Shown here: piece after piece, positions 1 through 8,086 of the stretch
Numbering within the stretch: the first letter of the stretch is position 1
Layout: the number at the start of each line of letters is the position of its first letter
NCBI RefSeq assembly: GCF_000633255.1
Contig: NZ_AYMJ01000015.1
Span: 248,001-312,000, forward strand
From: Pseudomonas sp. H1h
GTDB lineage: Bacteria > Pseudomonadota > Gammaproteobacteria > Pseudomonadales > Pseudomonadaceae
Length of the DNA: 64,000 nt
Direction: 5' to 3'
Notes under the pieces: generated by a model
The model's database searches: none
Told to the model about the DNA's origin: nothing
The model's input: only the letters and a program-made list of their open reading frames with translations
Made by a program: the position numbers and the translations under genes

Positions 1-1
1 G

Positions 2-493
2 TCGCAGATCATGCGCAAGAGCATCGCCGTGGTCCCGGAAGGTCGCCGGGTGTTTGCCCGTCTGACCGTTGAAGAGAACCTGTCGATGGGCGGTTTTTTC
101 ACCGACAAGGGCGACTATCAGGAGCAGATGGACAAGGTCCTCGGCCTGTTCCCGCGCCTGAAAGAACGCTTCAACCAGCGCGGCGGCACCATGTCCGGCG
201 GCGAACAGCAGATGCTCGCCATCGGCCGGGCGCTGATGAGCAAGCCGAAGCTGCTGCTGCTCGATGAGCCGTCGCTGGGTCTGGCACCGATCATCATCCA
301 GCAGATCTTCGACATCATCGAACAGCTGCGCAAGGACGGTGTGACGGTGTTCCTGGTCGAGCAGAACGCCAACCAGGCGCTGAAAATCGCTGACCGTGCG
401 TACGTTCTGGAAAACGGCCGCGTGGTCATGCAAGGCACCGGTGAAGCCCTGCTGACCGACCCGAAAGTGCGCGAGGCGTACCTCGGCGGTTGA
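2..493 (+). CDS. livF: Branched-chain amino-acid ABC transporter ATP-binding protein LivF (3' part)
   Basis: This is the C-terminal 160 or so residues of an ABC ATPase; the 5' end, with Walker A, lies before the window. The ABC signature MSGGEQQMLAIGRAL is followed by Walker B LLLLDEPSLGLAP and the switch-His region. The phrase VVPEGRRVFARLTVEENL is typical of LivF, the second cytoplasmic ATPase of the LIV-I high-affinity branched-chain amino-acid importer. The reading frame is open to the first base, so the ATG at 11 is internal. A strong intrinsic terminator follows directly, which fits livF being the last gene of livKHMGF. The specific assignment to LivF rather than LivG rests on this phrase and on length. 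Confidence 0.9.
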   Translation, partial: SQIMRKSIAVVPEGRRVFARLTVEENLSMGGFFTDKGDYQEQMDKVLGLFPRLKERFNQRGGTMSGGEQQMLAIGRALMSKPKLLLLDEPSLGLAPIIIQQIFDIIEQLRKDGVTVFLVEQNANQALKIADRAYVLENGRVVMQGTGEALLTDPKVREAYLGG

Positions 494-509
494 TGCATTT
501 CGCCCAACA

Positions 510-537
510 AAAAAACGGCCTTCGGGCCGTTTTTTTG
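510..537 (+). terminator. Rho-independent terminator of livF
   Basis: A GC-rich stem ACGGCC-TTCG-GGCCGT is followed by a run of seven T, 20 bases after the livF stop codon. The A-run on the other side could let it act on the minus strand too. Confidence 0.9.
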
Positions 538-562
538 TATTTTGAATTCAACGCACATCCCC

Positions 563-652
563 TGTGGGAGCAGGCTTGCTCGCGAAGACGATTTTACATT
601 CAGCACGTGTGCTGACTGATGCACCGCTTTCGCGAGCAGGCCCGCTCCCACA
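563..652. repeat. REP pair (BIME)
   Basis: Two inverted copies of the Pseudomonas REP core (TGTGGGAGCAGGCTTGCTCG and its inverse) flank about 40 bases that are themselves partly complementary. It lies between convergent livF and the halovibrin-like gene. Confidence 0.9.
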
Positions 653-665
653 ACATCAACAGCCC

Positions 666-1904
666 TTAATAAGGGTTGCAGTACTGCGCGACTGCGGTGG
701 CCTGATCGACATAAGGCCGTGCCGGCTCAAGGTTCCACTCAGGCTTGTTCCTGACCGGCTTGCCATCGTAGACCGCCGCCAGATGACAGACCATCTGCCG
801 GCGCAACGAGCCACCATTGACGCTGTACTGACGCCATTGCGGATCGTCCTTGTGCTTGTTGTACAGCTCGGCAAACATCCGGTCGGTCTGGTCATCCTTG
901 ATCGCGCGGCCGCATGCGGTCGGCACTACCGAGAGCGACCAGGTGTTCGGCCCCAGCTTCGGATCGGGACGTTGCACCCAGGTGCTGGACTCGATGTACT
1001 TGTCGCAGAATTTTGGTTCTGCCGGCGTCGAGGTCTGGATGCACGAGAACGAGGCCTTGGCGACCGGGGTCCGCGGGAAGTCGATCTTGATGATATTGCG
1101 GTCCTTGCCAGTCTTGGCCTTGTAATCCTTTTGATTGGCCAACGCATCATTCAGGCCGCGCTGATCGCTGTAGAAGAACGCCAGAATCGGTAGCTCATCG
1201 GTTTTCGGGTTGCCCAGGCGCAGTTCGGTCTGGGTTTGAAATTCGCGGCTGTTGATGACTTTGCGCGCGCCCATGAAGTTGCGAAAGGCGTCGACCCGCT
1301 CCTTGCTGCTCATCGGATTGCGCATGTTGAAGCCACACTGCAACTGGTCCTGCTGCCGATTGTTGTTGTACTGGGTGAAGTGCGCCACCCAGGCATTCGG
1401 CGTCGTGATCGGTGGTTTCATGGCCTGACAGACCGCCTCGGTCGGGGCGGTGTTTTTGTTGTCGCCACAGCCACGGTCGTTGCGAAAGTCGGTCCAGGCA
1501 TCGTTGGGAAATGCACAGTAGACATGCACCGGGGTTTCCGGGTCGCGCACCAGATCCCTTGGCGTAATCAGGTAGCCGTTCTGCGTGCTCATGCCCGGGT
1601 CTTCATAACTGATGCCGTCGGCGCGCATGTACGAGGCGGCAAACGTGCCCAGTTCCACGGCTTTCGGGCTGGGATTCCACACGTCCCATTTCTGCCCTTT
1701 GGCAGGGTCGGCCCGGTGCGTGCCGCGCACCAGCAGCCCCGAACAATCCGAGGCGGGATCCTGCCCGCAACTGTCGACGGTGTTGTTGTACAACGTTTCG
1801 ACCTTCTTCAGTGTCTCCGCGCATGACTCGGCATTGGCCCACGTCCCATGCGCCAGGAGCGGCAACATGAGCAATGGAGCGAACCTGTTCAGACGTTTTT
1901 TCAT
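666..1904 (-). CDS. Exported halovibrin-like protein with one C-terminal DUF2599 domain
   Basis: The product is a 412-residue exported protein with an N-terminal signal peptide (MKKRLNRF, a hydrophobic core, cleavage near ANA). The start at 1904 is chosen because AAGGAG lies 9 bases upstream and the signal peptide begins there. The body has several Cys pairs, and the last 100 or so residues form a module with WVQRPDP, WSLSVVPTACGRA and EWNLEPARP that I recognise as DUF2599. The overall architecture resembles Pseudomonas proteins annotated as halovibrin HvnA, a secreted NAD-active/ADP-ribosylating toxin family known from Vibrio; that assignment is from memory and the enzymatic activity is inferred. 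It is the downstream member of a two-gene operon, 32 bases after a larger paralogue. Confidence 0.6.
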   Translation of the reverse strand: MKKRLNRFAPLLMLPLLAHGTWANAESCAETLKKVETLYNNTVDSCGQDPASDCSGLLVRGTHRADPAKGQKWDVWNPSPKAVELGTFAASYMRADGISYEDPGMSTQNGYLITPRDLVRDPETPVHVYCAFPNDAWTDFRNDRGCGDNKNTAPTEAVCQAMKPPITTPNAWVAHFTQYNNNRQQDQLQCGFNMRNPMSSKERVDAFRNFMGARKVINSREFQTQTELRLGNPKTDELPILAFFYSDQRGLNDALANQKDYKAKTGKDRNIIKIDFPRTPVAKASFSCIQTSTPAEPKFCDKYIESSTWVQRPDPKLGPNTWSLSVVPTACGRAIKDDQTDRMFAELYNKHKDDPQWRQYSVNGGSLRRQMVCHLAAVYDGKPVRNKPEWNLEPARPYVDQATAVAQYCNPY

Positions 1905-1936
1905 GGCTTGCATCTCCTTGATTAGCCAACACACAC

Positions 1937-3640
1937 TCAACGCGGGACCGGGTTGCAACCCGCGGCGCGAGTCTCGCTGTCCGACAACGCCGGCCTGAAC
2001 GGCTCCAGATTCCATGGCGTCTTGCTGCGGTAATTGACCAGCACGCAATTCAATTGCTGACGCATGCTGCCGACGGATGTTTCGTTGTCGCGCCAGTTGC
2101 TGTCCGCCCCCTTGAGGGCGAACAACTGGTCGTACAGAACGCCGACCTGCTCATTGGGCAAGGCGCGCCCTGCTGCGGTGGGCACCACGCTCAGGGTCCA
2201 CTCATCCTTGCGAGTGCCGGGGTCGTAGCGTTTGATCCAGTCGGCAGAAGCAATGTATTGCGGTGCCAGGACTGGCACTGGATTGCAACCGGCCTTCGCC
2301 GCCTCCTGCGGGCTGACCACGGGGCGGAACGGCTCCAGATTCCACTCGGTCTTGGCCGGATAGTTCTGCACCAGACAGCTCAGTTGCTGACGCATGCTGC
2401 CCGCGGCTTTCTCGTTATCACGCCACTGGCTGTCGGCGCCACGCAAGGCGAACAGCTCTTTGTAAACGGCCTCTTGGTCAGAGCTCTGAACCGCCTTGCC
2501 CTGCGCCGTCGGGGTAATTTTCAGCGACCATTCGTTCTTCCTGGTGCCCGGGTCATAGCGCTCGACCCACACCGCATCCGCGATGTACTTGGGCGCCGGG
2601 GCGCCGGCCACCACCATGTCATCGATTGCCTGATCAGCCGCGACATAACTGAAACGCTGCTCGGCAGGCTGGGTGAAATCCAGGCGCAGAATCGGCACGC
2701 TGTAACCCTGGGCCTTGAGTTTTTTCTGGAAATTGCGCGCGCTGTTCAGGCCGTTCTCCGGTTTAGGCGGTGCCTGATCACCGCGCGTGGCGAAGTTCTG
2801 CGTGCTGTTGACGTTGTAAATGAAGGCGTCGATGTACTTCATGTTTTCGCTGCCGTCGTTGGTCGCGGTGGCATTCTTCAACATGAATTCGTTGACCTGG
2901 GCACTGAAGGCAAAGGGGTCTTTGTTGGTGGTGTTCGGGCGCGATTCGTGTACCCGGATCATCGCCTGCCAGTCGCTGGGTTTTTCCGCGTTCCATGAGC
3001 ACTGGCCGTACTGGATCGGGCCCCTCATCAGCCCGGTGTATTTCTGCGTCCATTGCTCGGCGGTGGTCACTCCGGCTTCGGCACAGGTGCCGTAGGCCAG
3101 CGCGGCATTGCGGTTGTTCATCGTGCCTTGGGCTGCGCGCGGTGGCTCGCGACTGTCAAAGAAGCCGCAGCCGTACCATTTGCGCTCCGGTCCGGTGCCG
3201 CCATCGAAGGCGTAGATACACGTAAAGCCCTGCTCCTTGACGGGCAGCTTCAGCGCTGCCGCATCGGTGGGAGTGCGCAGGATGAATCCGGCCGGATGGA
3301 TGAGAATGCGCGTGCTCAGATCCTTGCGAATCCACGAGTAGGACGTCGCGCCGATCTTGATCGCGTAAGGGCTGTAGTCCCACGGGTTGAACGGCCCGTC
3401 GTTGACCATGCGCAAGGTCACGCCGCTGCAGTAATACAACCCGCGCGCGGCACCGGTATCAGGTTCCTGGCAGGCGTCCTTGAGGGTGTTGTAGTTGCTG
3501 TTGATGCGCTTGAGCGTGTCCAGTGGGTCGGGTTGCGGCTGGGCATTAACCGTCGTGAACGACAGCGCCAGCGTGCAGCCCAGGGCAAACGATGAAACCT
3601 TGCGCGATAGCGCAGCAGAGTCTGAGCGATCCTTCGTCAT
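1937..3640 (-). CDS. Exported halovibrin-like protein with two tandem DUF2599 domains
   Basis: This 567-residue exported protein is a paralogue of the gene downstream. The signal peptide spans about residues 14-33 (ALGCTLALSF..VNA). Residues 40-345 form the N-terminal domain shared with the neighbour. Two near-identical modules of about 100 residues follow at 350-452 and 460-562. Each carries a YDPGTRK(N/D)EW motif, a GADS.WRDNE motif, GSMRQQL.C, WNLEPFRP and an AGCNPVP ending, which shows an internal tandem duplication. The ATG at 3640 has an AGGA Shine-Dalgarno. Secretion follows from the signal peptide; toxin or NAD-hydrolase function is inference from resemblance to the halovibrin/DUF2599 family. 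It is probably co-transcribed with the shorter paralogue. Confidence 0.6.
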   Translation of the reverse strand: MTKDRSDSAALSRKVSSFALGCTLALSFTTVNAQPQPDPLDTLKRINSNYNTLKDACQEPDTGAARGLYYCSGVTLRMVNDGPFNPWDYSPYAIKIGATSYSWIRKDLSTRILIHPAGFILRTPTDAAALKLPVKEQGFTCIYAFDGGTGPERKWYGCGFFDSREPPRAAQGTMNNRNAALAYGTCAEAGVTTAEQWTQKYTGLMRGPIQYGQCSWNAEKPSDWQAMIRVHESRPNTTNKDPFAFSAQVNEFMLKNATATNDGSENMKYIDAFIYNVNSTQNFATRGDQAPPKPENGLNSARNFQKKLKAQGYSVPILRLDFTQPAEQRFSYVAADQAIDDMVVAGAPAPKYIADAVWVERYDPGTRKNEWSLKITPTAQGKAVQSSDQEAVYKELFALRGADSQWRDNEKAAGSMRQQLSCLVQNYPAKTEWNLEPFRPVVSPQEAAKAGCNPVPVLAPQYIASADWIKRYDPGTRKDEWTLSVVPTAAGRALPNEQVGVLYDQLFALKGADSNWRDNETSVGSMRQQLNCVLVNYRSKTPWNLEPFRPALSDSETRAAGCNPVPR

Positions 3641-3767
3641 GAGATACCGTCCTGGTAAATCGGCCTGTCAGAGTGGCCGTTGAAATGACTATAGAACAGG
3701 AGGGAGTGAACACAATCACTGTGGGTTACAGGGTTCTGAAGATTTTCTGAAAAAGTTTCGGCTCGGC

Positions 3768-3795
3768 TGTAACGCATCGCCATGAGCTTTCTCTA
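3768..3795 (+). promoter_or_regulatory. Candidate ECF-sigma promoter of the bufferin operon
   Basis: TGTAACG (3768-3774), a 16-base spacer and CTCTA (3791-3795) lie 58 bases before the precursor ATG. The TGTAAC -35 resembles promoters read by ECF sigma factors that often control such operons, but the -10 is imperfect and no ECF gene is in the window. Tentative. Confidence 0.3.
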
Positions 3796-3804
3796 GTGAG
3801 GTAA

Positions 3805-3823
3805 GCAAGCGCATTTCGCTTGC
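3805..3823 (+). other. Perfect 7-bp inverted repeat in the bufA leader
   Basis: GCAAGCG-CATTT-CGCTTGC lies between the candidate promoter and the GGAG Shine-Dalgarno at 3843-3846. It could be an mRNA hairpin or an operator; the sequence does not decide. Confidence 0.5.
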
Positions 3824-3853
3824 AAATCCCACGCTCAAATCTGGAGAAACATC

Positions 3854-4159
3854 ATGACTGCTACCACTCGCACTCTGTCCGCTACTGCCCTGGTTCTGGC
3901 CCTTGGTTCTGCCCTGAGCATGGCCGCCGTGTCGACCGTCCACGCCGCTGATGCCGACATGGAGAAATGCTTCGGCGTGGCCATGAAAGGTCACAACGAT
4001 TGCGCAGCAGGCGCAGGCACCACGTGTGCCGGCACCGCAAAAATGGACTACCAGCCAAACGCCTGGAAACTCGTACCGAAAGGCACCTGCGCCACCACCG
4101 AGAGCAAGACCTCGCCGACCGGTTTCGGTCAGATGCAAGCGTTCAAAGCCAAGTCCTGA
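3854..4159 (+). CDS. bufA: Bufferin-type RiPP precursor (DUF2282 family)
   Basis: The product is a 101-residue precursor with a clear Sec signal peptide (residues about 1-31, ending in HAADA) and a hydrophilic mature part with four Cys at 39, 50, 58 and 79 in [20 protein letters not shown] and KGTCATT contexts. This is the DUF2282/BufA1 pattern. In characterised bufferins (Caulobacter) the conserved Cys are converted to 5-thiooxazoles by a DUF692 MNIO enzyme with a DUF2063 partner, and the exported product binds excess copper. The gene is first in a four-gene operon with exactly those partners. GGAGAA lies 7 bases before the ATG. Copper binding by this particular peptide is inferred from the family. 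Confidence 0.85.
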   Translation: MTATTRTLSATALVLALGSALSMAAVSTVHAADADMEKCFGVAMKGHNDCAAGAGTTCAGTAKMDYQPNAWKLVPKGTCATTESKTSPTGFGQMQAFKAKS

Positions 4160-4184
4160 TCCACCGCCTGCCTGAGTGACGATC

Positions 4185-5072
4185 ATGTTCACCCTCGACG
4201 AACCTGTCCCACCCCGCACTCAGGCAGCCCTTCCCGGGCTCCCGCCCCGTGCCGGGCTGGGGCTCAAGACCGGGCACTTTCGTGAAGTGCTCGGCACCCA
4301 ACCGGACCTCGGCTTCTTCGAAGTCCACGCCGAAAACTACATGGTCGACGGCGGTCCGTTTCATCATTTTCTCGGTTTGATCCGCGAGCAATATCCGCTG
4401 TCGCTGCACGGCGTCGGGCTGTCCATCGGGGCCGAAGGGCCACTGGACGTTCAGCACCTGCAGCGCCTCAAGGTGCTGATCGAGCGCTATCAACCGCAAT
4501 CCTTTTCCGAACACCTGGCCTGGTCGAGCCATGGCCCGGTGTTTCTCAATGACCTGCTGCCACTGGCCTATGACACGCCGACTCTGAACCGCGTCTGCGC
4601 GCACATCGACCAGGTGCAGAACACCCTCAAGCGCCCGATGCTGCTGGAAAACCCTGCGACCTATCTGGGGTTCCGGCGCTCGACCCTCGACGAAGCAGAC
4701 TTCATAGCCGAAGTGGTGCGGCGCAGCGGCTGCGGCCTGCTGTTGGACGTCAACAACGTCTACGTCTCGTGCATCAATCATCAGCGCGATCCGCTGACTT
4801 ATCTCGACGCGCTGCCATTGCACGCGGTCGGTGAGATTCATCTGGCCGGATTTGCCGAAGACAGCGACAGCCTCGGTGACCGTTTGCTGATCGACGATCA
4901 CGGTGCGCCGATCGATCAGGCGGTCTGGACCTTGTACCGGCAAACGCTGCAACGCACCGGCCCGATAGCCACCCTGATCGAGCGCGACAATCAGGTGCCG
5001 GCCTTCGATGTGTTATTGGCCGAAGCGCGGCAGGCCGACGAAATGCTGCTCGGTGCGGGAGTTCGATCATGA
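4185..5072 (+). CDS. bufB: Multinuclear non-heme iron oxidase, DUF692 family (bufferin maturase)
   Basis: This 295-residue protein is a TIM-barrel MNIO of the DUF692 family. Conserved metal-ligand segments are visible in order: [44 protein letters not shown] and [11 protein letters not shown]. Family members bind two or three irons and oxidise Cys of a RiPP precursor; with a DUF2282 precursor the expected product is thiooxazole. The ATG at 4185 is used; an in-frame GTG at 4176 would add three residues, and neither has a strong Shine-Dalgarno, suggesting coupling to the precursor gene 25 bases upstream. The stop overlaps the next start (ATGA), so the operon is translationally coupled. Confidence 0.9.
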   Translation: MFTLDEPVPPRTQAALPGLPPRAGLGLKTGHFREVLGTQPDLGFFEVHAENYMVDGGPFHHFLGLIREQYPLSLHGVGLSIGAEGPLDVQHLQRLKVLIERYQPQSFSEHLAWSSHGPVFLNDLLPLAYDTPTLNRVCAHIDQVQNTLKRPMLLENPATYLGFRRSTLDEADFIAEVVRRSGCGLLLDVNNVYVSCINHQRDPLTYLDALPLHAVGEIHLAGFAEDSDSLGDRLLIDDHGAPIDQAVWTLYRQTLQRTGPIATLIERDNQVPAFDVLLAEARQADEMLLGAGVRS

Positions 5073-5827
5073 GCACTCAAGCGGCTTTTGCCGCCGCCCT
5101 GCTCGACCCGCAACGGCCCTGCCCCGAGGGTTTATGCAGCGCCAACGGTGCTGATCCTGCCAGCCGATTCTCGGTGTATCGCAACAACGTGCAAGGTTCG
5201 CTGATCAATGCTTTGGCGGACAGTTACCCGGTGGTGCTGCAATTGGTCGGCGAGGATTTTTTCCGTGCCATGGCTGCCGAGTTCGTACAACAACAGCCGC
5301 CACACAGCCCGTTGATGAGTCGCTACGGCGAAGCACTGCCGGCCTTCCTCGACGCCTTCGAACCGGCAGCGAGCGTGCCGTATCTGGCCGACGTGGCACG
5401 GCTGGAGCACCTGCGCACCCGCGCCTACCACGCCGCCGATGCACTGCCCGTGCGCCCGCAGCAGATCACCGCGGCACTGGCCGATCCCGATGGACTGAGC
5501 GACCTGCGCTTCAGGCTTCATCCGTCGCTGCACCTGCTCGACTCGAACCACGCCGTGGTCGCGGTCTGGGCCGCCCATCAGGGTGACGCGACGCTGGCCG
5601 GCATCGACGTCGACCACGCACAGCACGCCCTGGTGCTGCGCAACGGTCTCGACGTCGAGGTGTTTGCCCTCGAACCCGGCGCCAGCGCGTTTCTGCGTCA
5701 ACTGCTCAATGACCAACCGCTGCTGGCGGCCGCGCAAAACAGCCCGCCATTTGACCTCAGCCACACCCTCGCGCTGCTGATTGCGCACAACGCCATCGTT
5801 GACCTGAACAACAAGGAATCGCCATGA
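5069..5827 (+). CDS. bufC: DUF2063-family partner protein of the MNIO enzyme
   Basis: This 252-residue cytoplasmic protein has the N-terminal DUF2063 signature: FAAALLDP, then [25 protein letters not shown] and [11 protein letters not shown], followed by a variable C-terminal part. Family members act with DUF692 oxidases, probably by presenting the precursor leader to the enzyme. It overlaps the upstream maturase and the downstream DoxX gene by four bases each (ATGA), as expected for a tightly coupled biosynthetic operon. The function is assigned by family and context. Confidence 0.88.
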   Translation: MSTQAAFAAALLDPQRPCPEGLCSANGADPASRFSVYRNNVQGSLINALADSYPVVLQLVGEDFFRAMAAEFVQQQPPHSPLMSRYGEALPAFLDAFEPAASVPYLADVARLEHLRTRAYHAADALPVRPQQITAALADPDGLSDLRFRLHPSLHLLDSNHAVVAVWAAHQGDATLAGIDVDHAQHALVLRNGLDVEVFALEPGASAFLRQLLNDQPLLAAAQNSPPFDLSHTLALLIAHNAIVDLNNKESP

Positions 5828-6300
5828 ACAATCTCATTACCCGCGCCATCGCGCTGCTGGAGAAAATTCCCCACAGCCTGATCGCTTTCATCGCGCGTTT
5901 TTCGATTGCCGCGGTGTTCTGGAAGTCCGGCCAGACCAAGGTCGAAGGCCTGGCCATCGACCTGATCGACGGCACCTTTCAACTCGGCTGGCCACGCTTG
6001 GCGGACTCGACCATTCCATTGTTCAAAAGCGAGTACCACGTGCCGCTGCTGTCACCGGAAATCGCCGCGCACATGGCCGCGTTCGCCGAGCACTTCTTCC
6101 CGGTACTGATCCTGATCGGCTTCGCCACGAGATTTTCGGCGCTGGCGTTGCTGGGCATGACCCTGACCATTCAACTGTTCGTCTACCCGGATGCGTATCC
6201 GACCCACGGTACCTGGGCGGCGGTGTTGCTGTACTTGATGGCGACCGGGCCGGGGAAATTGTCGATCGATCACCTGATCGCACGCCGCTTCGCAAAATAA
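5824..6300 (+). CDS. DoxX-family membrane protein
   Basis: This 158-residue integral membrane protein has about four hydrophobic helices (FSIAAVFWKSGQTK, HFFPVLILIGFATRF, ALLGMTLTIQLFVYP, WAAVLLYLMATGPG). DoxX proteins are small quinone-linked or redox-associated membrane proteins and are a frequent last gene of DUF2282-DUF692-DUF2063 operons. Its start overlaps the bufC stop (ATGA). The exact role in bufferin production or metal handling is unknown. Confidence 0.85.
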   Translation: MNNLITRAIALLEKIPHSLIAFIARFSIAAVFWKSGQTKVEGLAIDLIDGTFQLGWPRLADSTIPLFKSEYHVPLLSPEIAAHMAAFAEHFFPVLILIGFATRFSALALLGMTLTIQLFVYPDAYPTHGTWAAVLLYLMATGPGKLSIDHLIARRFAK

Positions 6301-6310
6301 GCAAAACCCT

Positions 6311-6400
6311 TGTGGGAGCGAGCCTGCTCGCGAATGCGTTGGTTCAGTCAACACATAAAGTGACTGCGAAACCGCAATCGCGAGCAGGCTCGCTCCTACA
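6311..6400. repeat. REP pair (BIME)
   Basis: TGTGGGAGCGAGCCTGCTCG and its inverted partner, ending GCTCGCTCCTACA, lie between the convergent DoxX and LysR genes. Confidence 0.9.
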
Positions 6401-6408
6401 GGAATGGG

Positions 6409-7323
6409 TTATCGCTGAAGTCGATCCAGCGCCTCGCCGCTGCGCTTGAACCAGCCGATCAGGTAATCCGCCAGCACTTGCGTGCGTTTCGGTAACCCGC
6501 CCTGATACGGATGCACCAGGTACATCGGCATACGTCGGGTCTGAAAGTCGCGCAGCAGCCAGCCCAATCGGCCGTCCGCCAGTTCCGTCTGCAGCAGATA
6601 CGAGGGCAACCGTGCGATGCCGGCACCGGCCAGCGCAGCCTTTTTCAGCAGGTTGTAGTGGTTGCTGGCAAACGGCCCCGACACCCGCACCCTGAGCAGT
6701 TCGTGCTGCTGGTGATACAGCCACTCTTCGCGGCCACTGTAATGGCTGTTAAGCAGGCAACGGTGTTCGGCCAGATCCTGCGGGGTCAGTGGCTCGCCGA
6801 ACTGTTCAAGATACGCCGGGCTGGCGCAGGTCATTTCCTGCCAGGCCAGCAAGGGTTTGGCCACCAGGCGTTCGTCATTGGCCACCTCGGTGCGAATCGC
6901 CAGATCAAAGCCATCGCGCGACAGATCCCGATAATTGTTGTTCAGCTCCAGCTCGATCTGCACTTCGGGGTATTTTTGCGAAAACTCCAGCAGCAAGCCG
7001 TCGAAGAAGGTTTCCCCCAGCGACACCGGCACCGTCATCCGTACCGGCCCGGCCATGTCGTCCTTCAAACGCGCCAGCGCCTGACGCGCCCGCTCCACCT
7101 GAACCACCAGCGCCTGGGCCTGCGGCAACAACGCGGCGCCCGCCGCCGTCAGGCTCAAGCGGCGCGTGGTGCGTTGCAGCAACACCACAGAAAACTGCGC
7201 TTCGAGCTGGCTGATGCGCTTGGACAGCTGGCCCTTGCTACAACCCAATTGCTGCGCCGCGAGGGTGAAACTGCCTGCCTCGATCAATACCGCAAACGCC
7301 GCCAGATCATCCATTTCACTCAT
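6409..7323 (-). CDS. LysR-family transcriptional regulator
   Basis: This 304-residue protein has an N-terminal winged helix-turn-helix (FAVLIEAGSFTLAAQQLGCS, then KRISQLEAQ and LLQRTTRRLSLT), a linker helix and a periplasmic-binding-like effector domain. The start is placed at MSEMDD (7323), preceded by GGAAAC; an upstream in-frame ATG at 7386 would add 21 residues unlike the family. It is divergent from the SDR-like gene across about 100 bases, the usual arrangement for a LysR regulator and its target. The ligand is not predictable from sequence. Confidence 0.88.
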   Translation of the reverse strand: MSEMDDLAAFAVLIEAGSFTLAAQQLGCSKGQLSKRISQLEAQFSVVLLQRTTRRLSLTAAGAALLPQAQALVVQVERARQALARLKDDMAGPVRMTVPVSLGETFFDGLLLEFSQKYPEVQIELELNNNYRDLSRDGFDLAIRTEVANDERLVAKPLLAWQEMTCASPAYLEQFGEPLTPQDLAEHRCLLNSHYSGREEWLYHQQHELLRVRVSGPFASNHYNLLKKAALAGAGIARLPSYLLQTELADGRLGWLLRDFQTRRMPMYLVHPYQGGLPKRTQVLADYLIGWFKRSGEALDRLQR

Positions 7324-7426
7324 GGATTGTTTCCATTTGAAAACCAAAGGTTGCCTATTAGTGCGCTTATCCACAGAAAAAACCACTCTAGACTGAAACC
7401 TCGTTCAACCCATTGAGGATAAGCCC

Positions 7427-8026
7427 ATGAAAATTCTGTTGATCGGTGCCGCCGGCACCATCGGTTCGGCCGTGGACAAAGAACTGAGCCAGCGCCACGA
7501 AGTGATTCGCATCGGTCGCAGCAGCGGCGATTTCCAGGTGGACATCAGCGACAGCGCTTCGATTCGCCAACTGTTCGAGCAAACCGGCAAGTTCGACGCG
7601 CTGGTCTGCGCGGCCGGCAACGTGACCTTCGCCCCACTGGGCGAGATGACCGCCGACAGCTTTGCCCTGGGCTTGAAAGACAAGCTGATGGGTCAGGTCA
7701 ACCTGCTGCTGATCGGCCGCGAGTACGCCAACGACGGCGCCTCGTTCACCTTCACCACTGGCGTGCTCAGCCACGACCCGATCCGCACTGGCGCCTCGGC
7801 GGCACTGGTCAACGGCGCACTCGACAGCTTCGTGAAAGCCGCAGCCATTGAACTGCCACGCGGCCTGCGGGTGAACTCGATCAGCCCGACCGTGCTGCTG
7901 GAAGCCATGGGCAGCTACGCCCCGTACTTCCGCGGTTACAAGCCGGTTCCTGCGGCCGATGTGGCGTTGGCCTACGCGAAAAGTGTCGAAGGCCTGCAAA
8001 CCGGCCAGACCTTTCACGTCGGCTAA
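7427..8026 (+). CDS. Atypical short-chain dehydrogenase (Lin1944-like), active-site residues missing
   Basis: This 199-residue Rossmann protein has the SDR nucleotide-binding glycine motif GAAGTIGSAV, a DISD segment and VCAAGN (NAG-like). The catalytic YxxxK is absent: where SDRs read Y-S-A-S-K before the helix ending in EL, this protein has A-A-L-V-N before the same helix (SFVKAAAIEL). This matches the Lin1944-like subgroup, known to lack the usual active site and to have no assigned function. It is divergently paired with a LysR regulator that probably controls it. Nucleotide binding is likely; dehydrogenase activity is doubtful. Confidence 0.8.
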   Translation: MKILLIGAAGTIGSAVDKELSQRHEVIRIGRSSGDFQVDISDSASIRQLFEQTGKFDALVCAAGNVTFAPLGEMTADSFALGLKDKLMGQVNLLLIGREYANDGASFTFTTGVLSHDPIRTGASAALVNGALDSFVKAAAIELPRGLRVNSISPTVLLEAMGSYAPYFRGYKPVPAADVALAYAKSVEGLQTGQTFHVG

Positions 8027-8086
8027 CCCCCTTGTGATGAACGGTCAGCCTGCGTAACGTGGCGGCACTTGTCTGGAGAGCCGAAG

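Noticed and set aside
564..1193. ORFs starting MGAGLLAK or similar from REP elements
   Set aside because: They translate the REP core itself and recur at several REP loci in the window; they have no Shine-Dalgarno and overlap real genes on the other strand.
3716..4219. Minus-strand ORF over the bufferin precursor
   Set aside because: Glycine-rich shadow of the DUF2282 gene, with no signal or family.
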